A stretch of DNA of 64,000 nt from Whitmania pigra (Eukaryota > Annelida > Clitellata > Hirudinida > Haemopidae), in contig JAJTWR010000159.1 of NCBI GenBank assembly GCA_021613335.1, forward strand, positions 3,221,001-3,285,000, given 5' to 3'. The number at the start of each line of letters is the position of its first letter. The first letter of the stretch is position 1. This document shows, in pieces, positions 1 through 11,041 of this stretch. The position numbers and the translations under genes were made by a program. The notes beneath the pieces are model-generated. The model worked only from the letters and a program-made list of their open reading frames with translations, searched no databases and was not told the DNA's origin.

Positions 1-33
1 TTATATTTAGCTTAATGATATTTTAAAACTCAC

Positions 34-3000
34 CTGTCTAACCTCCTCCCGTGAATAATTTTCAAGTTCTTGAAAAAAGACAAACTTTTGAAAAACGAGT
101 GATTGGCCTGGATTTGTATGAATTCAGTAACTTCCTGAACGTCTTCAAAGGCAGAGAGAGCCTCAAGTTGCATTGGTCCAATTTTGTTGTACGGATCACT
201 GAGAGTTTATTAATTAATCACCCAATTAATCAGTTAAATAATCACTCAAATAATCAGTTAATTAAGCACTCAAATAATCAGTTAATTAAGCACTCAAATA
301 ATCAGTTAATTAATCAAGTGTCCCACTAACAAGTACAATGAGAAGTACTTGACTCACCCAGTGAAAGTAGCATCGAGGATCTTTATCCTTCCCTGGACGA
401 TGGTACATCCCCGATACATTTCGATGTTTCCCATGTGAACGAAGTCGTCTCTCAAATCCACCTTGCAGGCTGTCATCGATCGACATGGCATCAGTCTCGT
501 CGTCGATCATTCCGAGCGTTTAATGAATAAAAAAATTGCCTCACTTTTTGGACAGGCTCCTTCGCATTCCACGCACATTCCTTCATCTCCTAGTCGTCTT
601 CCTGGCCCGCAGTCCTGCACGCAGGCTCCGTTGTCGATGATGAGGTAAGCTTAGGTAAGATTTCAACGCGTTAAGAAAGTTTCTCTGGCAAATAAATGAC
701 TGGAAAACATACATGGACATTTGTGGACGCACAGGTTTCCGTTGGCGTATTTGGCTAAAGGATTTGGAACCTGTTTGAAGTCCGAGAAACTGTAAACGAA
801 CTGCGGTGGGCACTGAATCTTGCACGAACCGTCATCATTGAAGTGCCTGCATGACTTTTTCACGACGGTCTTTTGTTAGCGTCGGTTCTCATGACTTCAT
901 TAAAACTTCAACAACTCACCCAACAGTCACGGTTGGTCGGTCCGTCACAGCCCCCTGCACATTCGGGGTGACAGCATTGGTTGGGCAGTGGTCCGAAGCA
1001 GTGGCCATCGCACTGAGGGCTGCACTCGAAACTTCTGACTGCAACCAAGCAACGGATTGATTAACCAATCGCGTAAGGATTTCAATCGACGCCGATTCCT
1101 CACTTTTCTGACACATGGAAGGACCTGTACCCCAGCACCGCCTCTTGCCGTTGTACAACTCGCAACTTTCATCACATTCGCCACCTTCGTAAATAAATAA
1201 ATAAATAATTAAATATCATCGTCATAATAAATGATGTATAATTATAATCGATGAGCTGTTTATAAGTTAATAATTGACTGAATATTAATTTAAGTAATTT
1301 GTTCCTCACAAGTCCTGGAGGGTTTGTCCTCATCTCTCGCCTGGTGAACGAAAACAGCATCTTTTCCGGTCATGATGTCATACCAGTCTATCGTGTCCTC
1401 GAGACAAAGTTGGTTGTTGTCCAATAGGAAGACACTTCCGGAGAGGATTTCTGCGATATTTTTGCTTAAATTTCAAAACAATTGAAGAAGTGAACGAACT
1501 GAATTGTTCTATTTTGATTCACCATTCGCGCGCGCACAACACTTAATTCTGATTACACATTCGTGTAATGTTCGTGCCTTTATTACTTCATTCCAAATCA
1601 TGCGACGGACTTTAATGAAATAAATTAACATATGTTACTTGTCCTTAATAAGTCAACAATTATCATGGCTCAATAATTTCAATTAATTATTTATTTTAAC
1701 GTTACCATTATTGCCATCAATCATGAGAGACGAAGATGGATGGAGACAATACATTACTAATGATGTAGGACCCCATCATCGAGAGCCACTTTAAGGATAT
1801 TTGAAAACCTCATGTAAGTCGACACCACTTGTTAAAGACAGTTTAAGTTACCTCGGAGTGAATTGAACTGAAGCTCCCTCAGTCCCTCGGTCCCCAGAGG
1901 GTTGTAATTGATGGCCACGTACAGGGCGTACGACCTGGAATCGTGTTGGAAAAGGGTGTCTCCGCGGATGACCCGAAGATTTCTCAGCGGGATGGTGTCG
2001 GCGTAGTTTCCGACGATGAGCACGTATCCGCTCACCTCCTGGATCGAGTTGAGGAATTCGAGGTCACTCGAGTCCGGAGTATCGAGGAAAACGATTTCCA
2101 GGTTTCCATCGACGTGAGTACAATCGCTGTACAAGTACCTGTAGTGCTCGTAGCGCTCCTTCGTCCTGTCGTTGTGCGCCAAAGCGAAACTTGTGCCTCT
2201 GCAGACTGGAAGTGACGTAAAGTTTGTTTGTGACGTTTGAACATTTGAAACGACCCCCCAATGGTTTCGTTCTCCATTGTCACTTACGATGTTCTCATAC
2301 AAGGACATGGTGAGGAATGCAAATCACTCATTTAAATGTCATCATCATCATCATCATTGTTATCATCGTCGTCACAATCATCATTACCACAACCAACAAA
2401 CAATGACGTGTCTTCGGTTGCTAATATTAGAACAGCGAATTAAATACTTACTCAATCTGAGTATCAAATATTTATTATTATTATTATTATTATTATTGTT
2501 GTTGTTATTATTATTATTATTTATTATTTTTATTACCGTCTGTTTTATCCAATTATCGATTTGCACGCAATTCAACAAAAGGTCTTGCCAAGATTTCGGA
2601 CTTTTAGTATTTTTAATCGTCAATAAAGAAACCCAGCGTCGAAATGCCATTGTTCAACGAACCGGTTGTGTGCTGAGCATCGTTTTCAGAGCAAACAGTT
2701 TTGTCGGATTATCTTCAAAAAGAACCTAATAGGACGGAAGCGCTACAAATATGTGGGTCCGATTTTGATTTGCGGCCCCCTATAAAAACGGATCAACATA
2801 ATTGTGTCTCCGTCCTCTCATGACTTTTAACCTCTCGGTGGAATACTTAAAATCATGTTTTCTCCTTTTATTTTTATTTCTAGATTTTTAAATGTTTCTA
2901 ACTATAAAAAGTCTGAACGAGGAACAAAGGTTGAACGTTTATGAAACGATCTAAAAATGTAAAGGAAGAAACGGTGAATGCATAAAAAATGTGTGCGATT

Positions 3001-4238
3001 CAAAGAAACGAATTGCGGGAGTGTTTCTTATATTGTTTGCATGAGAAAGGGGAACAGATCATACTCGGGATCAATAGATTGACACAAACAACTTGTAGGA
3101 ATGTCGATTGAGTCTTCAGCATGTCAACTATTTCTCATTTTATCGCTCGAATATCCTCGTATCCGCCGTCAAAAATTGCGTAAATCTTAAGTTTCATCTT
3201 TCTCACACTCATCTTCATCGCCGTATCCTATAACCTTGGAGTGAGCAACATGAATTTATGAGCGCCCGCAATGTGATGAGAAACTCTAGCGGATAGATGT
3301 CCAGCCAAGTGTGACCGAATATAATCGAGGTGTTCTGCAGACACCTGCCTCAAAGACAATCTGATTGCGATCCCACGGTTCTTTGTACTTTTTGACAAGT
3401 ACCTTGGCAGTCGTCGACGGTGGCACATAAAGACATCATCGATTCTTAGTTTTGTACTCTCAGTACAAGATATATCCAGTCTCCGTTCAGCCGTACACAG
3501 ACTTGGAGATTAAAAATTACACGCCCGATGGAGCACATCTTGGTTCTCTCTCATCAGGTCGAATCATTGACAGATTTTACATTCATTCTGACGTGCTCGA
3601 CATTTCATTTCCTAACTTTTCACCGTAAATCAGAATTTTAAAAACTTACGATTATTTTTTGTTTCGTTTTGTCGTTTCTTCATTTAGAAATGTTTAAAAG
3701 TTACAAATTTCTTATCATCGATTCAGCTGGGGCAGACGAGCTAATTGTTTCCTGATCTAATCCTATCAAAGTGGATTGTCGTAAAAAATCTCGTGGGACT
3801 CAAACTAGAGAATGCTGAGAAGCACTCGAAACGTTGAAGAAGGAAATGTCAAATTTATTACTATTCTCATCAGTGCTGTCGAACTTTCAGTTTATCTCTG
3901 CCTTTTCTACAGTTGAGTTTCATAAAATTTTTATTGCTCTATTTGAGGAGAGTCAATAATTGATTTAAAGTAATTATGGTTAATATTTGTACAATGGTAA
4001 AGAATAACATCTGCAGGTAATTGACTTCCGCGGGTTAGAAATATGTTTAAGACAGATATTGAAAAACTACAAACTACAAAGCTTCAATTTTACCTTTCTT
4101 GACTTCGTTCGTATTTCTAAACGTTTCTTGATAAACCACATTTGCAGCAGTAGATGCGAACGATATTTGAGATAATAAACATAAAATAATTAACCATAAA
4201 TTAAATAATAAATTAATCTTCGTAGCCTTCGAAAACAT
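34..4238 (-). CDS. EGFR: EGF receptor tyrosine kinase, extracellular N-terminal half (partial, continues past left edge)
   Basis: Nine exons in order of translation: 4094-4238, 1852-2205, 1310-1450, 1104-1184, 920-1038, 713-869, 545-649, 358-469, 34-198. All junctions are GT-AG with matching phases; 459 codons are present. Exon 1 gives a start Met and a hydrophobic signal peptide (about residues 1-32). Exons 2-3 form receptor L domain 1 ([34 protein letters not shown]). Exons 4-7 form the furin-like cysteine-rich region ([40 protein letters not shown]). Exons 8-9 begin L domain 2 ([22 protein letters not shown]). The order and cysteine spacing follow animal EGFR/ErbB. Transmembrane and kinase parts should lie to the left of the window. 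The family binds EGF-like ligands at the cell surface and signals by dimerisation and tyrosine phosphorylation. The first intron (1.9 kb) is much the longest. Exon 6 start (869) is the least certain junction. Confidence 0.93.
222..316. repeat. 24-bp minisatellite in an EGFR intron
   Basis: About four tandem copies of a 24-bp unit (CACTCAAATAATCAGTTAATTAAG, last copies slightly changed), lying in the short intron between the last two EGFR exons in the window. Confidence 0.75.
2471..2536. repeat. (ATT)n microsatellite in EGFR intron 1
   Basis: A run of ATT with a short GTT interruption. It lies in the long first EGFR intron (2206-4093), where I see no convincing extra exon. Confidence 0.85.
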
Positions 4239-4300
4239 TGCTCCTCAAACTCAGATCCGATGATCCTAATATCAGCTCGTGGATCCCAAGAAAGCCCTCA

Positions 4301-4307
4301 TTATATA
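4301..4307 (-). promoter_or_regulatory. TATA box of the EGFR gene
   Basis: On the minus strand the bases read TATATAA, 63-69 bp upstream of the EGFR start codon. A start site about 30 bp downstream (near 4275) would leave a 5' leader of about 35-40 bases. Position and match support a TATA-driven promoter, but no transcript evidence is available. Confidence 0.55.
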
Positions 4308-4685
4308 GACTGGAGGCGCGCTGTGGCTGACATAAAGTTTTGCGACCTTTTGTTGTTAATCTACCAGTAGTTCTTGCCACTTCCTCGAGTGTTTGGTCAA
4401 CTTACGTGGGAATTCACCTCGGAGAAGGAAATAATTTTATTTTATATAAAAAAAAAAAAGGAATTGTCTTTCGATGTTTCTCAAGCGCCCTCAAGCGACA
4501 AATTCCAGAGTTATGAAAAATTTTTTCTGTGTTGGTGCTATTTTGAACCGGGAAAATATTTCGATGTTGGCGTTTCTGCTCATTGAAATAATTTATTGAC
4601 ATAAAATTGTTCATTAGTGAATGTGTTGTTTGTAAAAAAGTTGTTACTAGGAGAACAATGATAACAATTGGGCGATAAAAATACA

Positions 4686-5033
<348 letters not shown>

Positions 5034-5384
5034 GTGATCATAATTATTGAGCAACTCCATTTAGCTAAATTCCCTTCCATAAATTCAGCGTCCAAAAACA
5101 ATTCCACAAAATATTTGATTCTTTGTTTGAAAATGAAATGATTTAAGTTTTGGTTTAAAACTATGAGAAATAACTAAGTAAAATAAATAACGATTAAACT
5201 AAAAAAATGAAGAAGTGATTTTTAGGTTTTAAAGATTTCCTCATTCCAGGGTTTCATTTAAAAGTGCAGCGTTTATTTTTAGGAGTTGTCTGAGGTTCGC
5301 TTGATGAATGTTGGACATTAAATAAATTTCGAAATATTCGATCGAATCTTCGGAAAGTTCACGTAACGATCGCATAGTAAAGTG

Positions 5385-5392
5385 CATAAATA
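5385..5392 (+). promoter_or_regulatory. TATA-like box of the Cys-rich secreted gene
   Basis: CATAAATA lies 45-52 bp before the start codon at 5437, the spacing expected for a short 5' leader. Confidence 0.4.
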
Positions 5393-5436
5393 CACTTCGA
5401 AAACACGCCCTAGCTTCAGAGTTTGTAACATTTACG

Positions 5437-5835
5437 ATGAAGTTCCTAATCGTTCTTTTGTGCTTCCTCCAACTGGTGATTTCGTCGTACACACCAGGTC
5501 TGAAGCTTTTTCGTCCGCAAAGTTTTGAGTTGTTTTTTTTTTTAATTTGTTCGATTTGCTTTTTCGGACAGATGAGAGTTTCTTATGTTACCAATCAGAC
5601 CAAGTTTGCTGTTTCATTTGCAGAGGAGCGGTGCCTTTGGAATCTGAAGGAGGTGATTTGCGTTTGGTTTGTTGTTAGTGTTTTTGCGATTTTATAGAAA
5701 CATAAAGTAGCAACTGACCATGTTTCAGAATGCAGTCCATCTCCGATAAGACCCTGGTGTCAGGAAGGGGCTGTGGAATGGATTCCCTACTCCACTGGTC
5801 AATGCCGTACAACTTGCATCCCTTATAGCCAGTAG
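5437..5835 (+). CDS. Small secreted protein with eight cysteines, unknown family
   Basis: Three exons, 5437-5497, 5572-5652 and 5729-5835, joined in phase 1 at both introns, give 82 residues. Residues 1-17 are a typical signal peptide (MKFLIVLLCFLQLVISS). The mature part has eight cysteines spaced C-x6-CC-x2-C-x11-C-x8-C-x14-C-x3-C, suggesting four disulfides. An AATAAA lies at 6000-6005 and a TATA-like box upstream. The first donor (GTCTGA) is weak, but the joined frame is the one that collects all eight cysteines and ends in a stop. The spacing is not that of EGF, WAP or Kunitz domains as I know them. It could be a hormone, ligand, antimicrobial or inhibitor; no function is assigned. It is transcribed away from EGFR. 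Confidence 0.68.
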
Positions 5836-7952
5836 ATGGCCCATCACGTGTCAAACTGATGCGAGACAAACTCTCAGTATTTTGTTGACCGTGTTCATGT
5901 TAAAATTTAAGGGATTTAATTTTGCTTCTAGACTATTTTGTGGAATCAATTAAAGTATTGACACATTATCTAATAATGTTTTCGTTTGAATTTGAATTGA
6001 ATAAAATATGATCGAAAGTTAAAGTGATTGTTTCAAAAATAATTGAAGTCTGAAATCTGTGTCCATCAAAGGAGCAATTTAGCTGGCGGTTAAAAGGGAC
6101 AGATAAATTGTTGAATGAAAATAAGGACATTCGGGCAATTTGGGTTCTGTTTCAACAAACTACTCGCTTCACCGACTGCTGGTCCCCCAGAAATTTCTTC
6201 AATGTCACACAATATTGGGTTGACAGCAACTAAGAATAACTTACTTATGCAACTACTTCAAAGCAAACTAATCAAAGTTCAAAGATCGTGAGTACAAAAA
6301 GTGAGCTCCTATTGACACAAACATAACAAGAAAACTGACTTGGAGTTAGAAAACGGCATGTTTATCTTCCTAATGATACAGTTGGCCATGCTGGTATTGA
6401 CACGTTCAATTGATTCGGGATGTTGTCCATTTTTAAGTTGTCAAACTGCCACCAAAACTTGACATCACGATATCGCTTTAAACACATAAAAAACAAAACA
6501 GAATAGTTGCTTCAGATAATCTTTTAACGGAATTAATTGAAAAGTATGAAATTTATCAAATAGAATGTTCAAATAATAAACTCTATTTTTGGAGTGAAGT
6601 GCCTGGTAAATATCGATTGGCTTGGTGCACGCAACTCATGGCGTGTTTCAAGTATTCGATCAAAAGCGAAATGTCATGAACTGTGAAATCATTGAGAAGA
6701 CCCATATTGAGAATTCGCTTTGTAATATTTTAGCCCTCAGAACTCTTATATTCATTACATTTAAACATGAATCATGAGCTGAGATCATTTAAAGTCAGTT
6801 ACCAATTTACATATGCAAGCCTGTTTAAGTACTAGGATGCACGGGCTGGCATTAAAGGAAACTATTTAAACAATGGTCATTAGTTAACATGCATCTAATT
6901 AAAACTCATCCTCAACAAGTATTTCATGAATTTGGTGAATCAGATATAATTTGAAATCAAACTCCAACACTCTAAAAGTAAAACTATTTTACCACACTTA
7001 TGAAAATTAAAAGAAAATATATTTTCATAAATAATTAAATGTTTACAATTCTGTAAACTTCAGATTATTGACTTAAAGATATCTGGCAGTTGTCAAAATT
7101 CATTTTAAATGCACGGATGGTTTAGAAATATTTTTTAATATTTTCATTCTTATTTGCTTCATTAGATATAAAGCCATTTGTCACTTTCAGCCGTAAACAC
7201 ATCACCTTTATTTTTCTACATTCACTAACGGATTTTCTCCTTATTTTTGTTTGTTAATTATGAAATCCATCTTTCCACCAATTTAAATGCAATCATCCTT
7301 GCAGTCTTGATTATGCCTGTCATACGATATGTTGAATAAATATATTAAATTAAAATGCATGATTCAATTAAACTTACGCTGTGCAGACATCTGACGAGTC
7401 TCTCATAAAAACATCTGTACCATCTTGACAATTTATGGCTCAACCCACAATACGGCTATCGTTTTTTTACGAATTTAATTAAAAACCTCTAATAAGACAT
7501 TTCATCATTTGATTGTAATATTTACAGTAATATAGTGTGAATATTATTTGATAATTCTGTTATTTGCGTTTTACATCTTAAAGCAAGAGGCCATGAAGAT
7601 CATTTGGTCTGTTTGGAACTACCTTTATAAACATTACTTAAATATGTTTATACTACAGACCAAAGTTATGTTAAAACAATTTATAATTGAATAAGTACTT
7701 TAGTAAGATAAGAACTAAATCAATAGCGTTGTTTTGAGTGGAATGGTCCAAAATCGCTTCGCACTGACCCACATGATTGCAAATGCTTAAGACAAAATGA
7801 ATCACCAACAAAATGAGGATGAAATTAGCACACAACTGCCACAAACTTTAATTCCAAAGTTTGAAGTACAAAGGTCCATCACTATGAACAGGACTATCTT
7901 TCTGGCCTACCTTTGCTATCTTTTCCAAGTTTACTCAACGAGTATCTTTGAA
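5836..7952. other. Intergenic, no gene seen
   Basis: 2.1 kb of AT-rich DNA between the Cys-rich gene and FAH. Apart from the poly(A) signal at 6000 and the 5' leader of FAH (about 7797 onward) I see no coding, RNA or repeat feature. Confidence 0.6.
6000..6005 (+). terminator. Poly(A) signal of the Cys-rich gene
   Basis: AATAAA, 165 bp after the stop codon; the nearest consensus signal downstream. Confidence 0.5.
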
Positions 7953-10349
7953 ATGGCTTCTAGTTTAAACATTTCTGCCGATTCTCATTTTACTATTCAC
8001 AATCTCCCTTATGGTGTATTTTCAACCTTGCCTGATGTGAGTTTGTTTATTTTGTTATCTAAATCCAATTTTGTTTATTATTTGGATTGATCGCAGGAAA
8101 AGCGAAGGATCGGGGTTGCAATCGGTGACCACATTTTGGATTTAAGTGTCGTGAAGCATTTATTCAATGGCCCCACGATAAGTCGATATCTCGATGTCTT
8201 CGATGAGGTTTGCTTCAGATCGGATGCAATTGAAGTTTGCTAGCCAATGTTTTGCAACTATTTTAGGAATCCTTGAACAAGTTCATGAGTTTAGGGAAAC
8301 ATGTTTGGAGCGAAACTAGGAATACTTTGAAGGAACTTCTTAGCGACGAAAGTTCATCATTGCTTGCAAACGCGCAACTAAGAGAGAGGTATTGGTGATT
8401 TGATCAGATGTTGAAAATCCTTTGTTTATGTGTGCAATTTTTCGTAAAACAGAGCCTTTGTTCCGCTGGATCAGGCAACATTGCATTTGCCAGCAAATAT
8501 TGGTAATTTTTTTTATTAAGAATTATACAATCTTGTTGAGTGAATGTGTTGATTCTTTATTTAATTTTTTATAAATTTTAAAACTTTTTCTTCGTAGGAG
8601 ATTATACTGATTTTTATTCTTCCCTTTACCATGCTACCAATGTTGGGATTATGTTCAGAGGTCCAGATAATGCTCTTATGCCTAACTGGTAATTGCATTA
8701 AGCTCTTTACGTAAACATATCTAATAAGAACATTCACAAAATTTTCTCGAAATTAGGAAGCATCTTCCTGTTGGGTACCACGGAAGAGCGTCCTCCATCG
8801 TTATTTCAGGAACTCCTGTTAAGAGACCTCACGGACAGTCCCGTCCTGATGAAAGTAAGTTGCATGTTGAGTGTGAAAATATTCAAAATCAGTTTTAAAA
8901 CAGATAAACTTGAATTGTGCATTAAGTCTTACATTTTGAAGGAAATGTTTTTAACATAAAGAACTTCATGTGAACTTTAGCTAATCCTCCCATTTATGGA
9001 CCATGCAAAACTTTGGACATCGAGTTGGAGATGGCATTTTTCACTGGACCAGGTAATAAGCTCGGAGAACCAATTCGAATTGAGGATGCTCAAGATCACA
9101 TATTTGGATTTGTTCTCATGAATGACTGGAGTGGTGAGAATTTGTAATTCAGTCAAATGAATTTGTTTGATTGACCAATAATTAAGATGATGATAATAAT
9201 GGCGATGATGATGATGACAATGATGATTATAACAGTGGCTAAGTTATTAATATTGACTAATAATGTTAAATGAGTAGTGTTAAATTAACTTACTGTAAAC
9301 TAATTTCAATGCCTTTCTTTGACAGCAAGAGACATTCAGAAATGGGAGTACATTCCATTGGGTCCATTCCTAGGCAAGAACTTCTTGACCACCATTTCAC
9401 CCTGGGTCGTCCCCACCGAGGCTCTCCTGCCTTTCATCACCGCAAACATGGAGCAGGTAGAAATGGCTACAATATTACTGATTTCTAATAACTTAATAGT
9501 TGCTCTGAGCTCATAGATTTTAGCTGCTTATACTTAATTTAAGTTGTGATCCTTTTGATGTGCAGTCATTTTCTTCACCCGGTATCAATCATCCTATTTT
9601 CATTAGGATCCCAGACCACTGGCTTATTTGCAGCATGAAGATTCCTTCAATTTTGACATAAACCTCGAGGTATCTTTAAAAAGTAAGTCGAATAAGCCTG
9701 AACTGAGTTTAAGTGAGTGTTTTCAGTCTCTTATTGCACCTTGCTATTACAGCTGAAGATGTAGGAGAGTTTGTCACGGTCGCAAAGAGCAATTACAAGG
9801 TAATCATCGGGAATGCTGAAAGAACAATCTTATCCGAAAATGTTGCACATTATTTTGAATAATTATTTCCTGCAGTACTTGTATTGGACGGCAAAACAAC
9901 AGCTCGCCCACCACACCGTCAACGGATGCAACCTCAGACCTGGAGATTTATTGGCTTCTGGCACCATCAGTGGACCAGTGAGTCAATTCTTCCTTCGATT
10001 TGTTGACTCGTTGAGCTCAATCTAAAGGGCGTTGAAATGTCGCTACACGTTGATATGTTGCTGTTTGTTGAAGACCGAAGATTCTTATGGGAGTTTGTTG
10101 GAACTCTGCTGGAAAGGCACGAAGCCAATCAAATTGGCAGAAAATGTGACCAGGAGGTTTTTGCAGGATGGAGATGAAGTTAAACTGACTGGTATAATTT
10201 TCATTAAATAGTATCCTTAACGTGGAGTCTTTGACATCTGCACTAATTTCTTTGAATATTGAACTTTTAATTCATTTATTTCAGGATGGTGTCAGAAGGA
10301 TGGCATCAGGATTGGGTTCGGAGAGTGCACGGGAAAAGTCATTCCTTGA
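7953..10349 (+). CDS. FAH: Fumarylacetoacetase (fumarylacetoacetate hydrolase)
   Basis: Thirteen exons: 7953-8036, 8097-8207, 8267-8388, 8453-8502, 8598-8688, 8757-8854, 8981-9133, 9326-9456, 9607-9682, 9753-9799, 9876-9977, 10074-10191, 10285-10349; 415 residues, close to the family's roughly 419. It catalyses the last step of tyrosine breakdown in the cytosol, fumarylacetoacetate to fumarate and acetoacetate. Visible signatures: [13 protein letters not shown] at the N terminus, [16 protein letters not shown] (Asp and catalytic His), [10 protein letters not shown] (metal-binding Glu pair), [14 protein letters not shown] and FLGKNF, and a C-terminal [13 protein letters not shown]. All phases agree and no essential residue is missing. 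The start was chosen by alignment to the family; the same frame is open upstream to an ATG at 7797, adding 52 residues with a hydrophobic stretch, which I take as leader. Confidence 0.96.
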
Positions 10350-10508
10350 ATTATCTCTCAGTGACTCAAAATGTTTACTAAGTCTTGTGATTGGAAATTT
10401 ATTAGCTCATTTTTGAGGCTTACTTTTTACTTAATTCCTGATGCTAGAAGTGACATGGTCACAATTTCAGTAAAATCTCGCCAATTATGGGTTCTCTTTA
10501 GAATATAT

Positions 10509-10514
10509 AATAAA
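10509..10514 (+). terminator. Poly(A) signal of FAH
   Basis: AATAAA, 160 bp after the FAH stop codon. Confidence 0.5.
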
Positions 10515-10717
10515 ACTCGTCTTAATAAATGATTTGAAGATAAGCAAAAACCGTAAATTATTCATAGCAAACTGTCATTTTTAAAGCTTTTCCATGTAAA
10601 ATAATTATGTCATTGCACAGACAGAAAAACTTTTAGACCAGCAATATTGCTACTATCGGAAATAATGCACATAGTTATATGTGACAAGGTAGTTCTACAT
10701 AAATGTTAAAATTTTAG

Positions 10718-10806
10718 AAGTCTTTCGTACTCAAACCGAGAATTTTGTGTTGGTTGTCGGTGGGCTAGCAAAATCAATAGGGAGGACTGCTCAGGTTGTT
10801 ATTAAG
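10718..10806 (+). other. Possible upstream exon of the PKG-like gene (glycine-rich loop?)
   Basis: Between a TTTTAG acceptor and a GTATTC donor, one frame is open and reads ENFVLVVGGLAKSIGRTAQV then VIK, which resembles a glycine-rich loop followed by a VAIK-type lysine. No acceptor exists that would join it in frame to the exon at 11042, so it would have to splice directly to 11206, or it is not coding. Confidence 0.27.
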
Positions 10807-11041
10807 GTATTCTATAATACATATCAAACAGAAATTAAATGATTAGAGAACTCATCAACAATTTGAGTTTGTTATGATTAATATTAATAATTATATTGCG
10901 TCTGCTAGACTTTTCGAGACATTGCGTATATGCAACTCAAATCAAAATGCTTCATTTGTTGAGATAAATGCGTGGCTCTTTGGCGTCACATAAACAAAAA
11001 CAAATTCTGGTGAAAATCTACTCAACATCTTTTAACATCTT

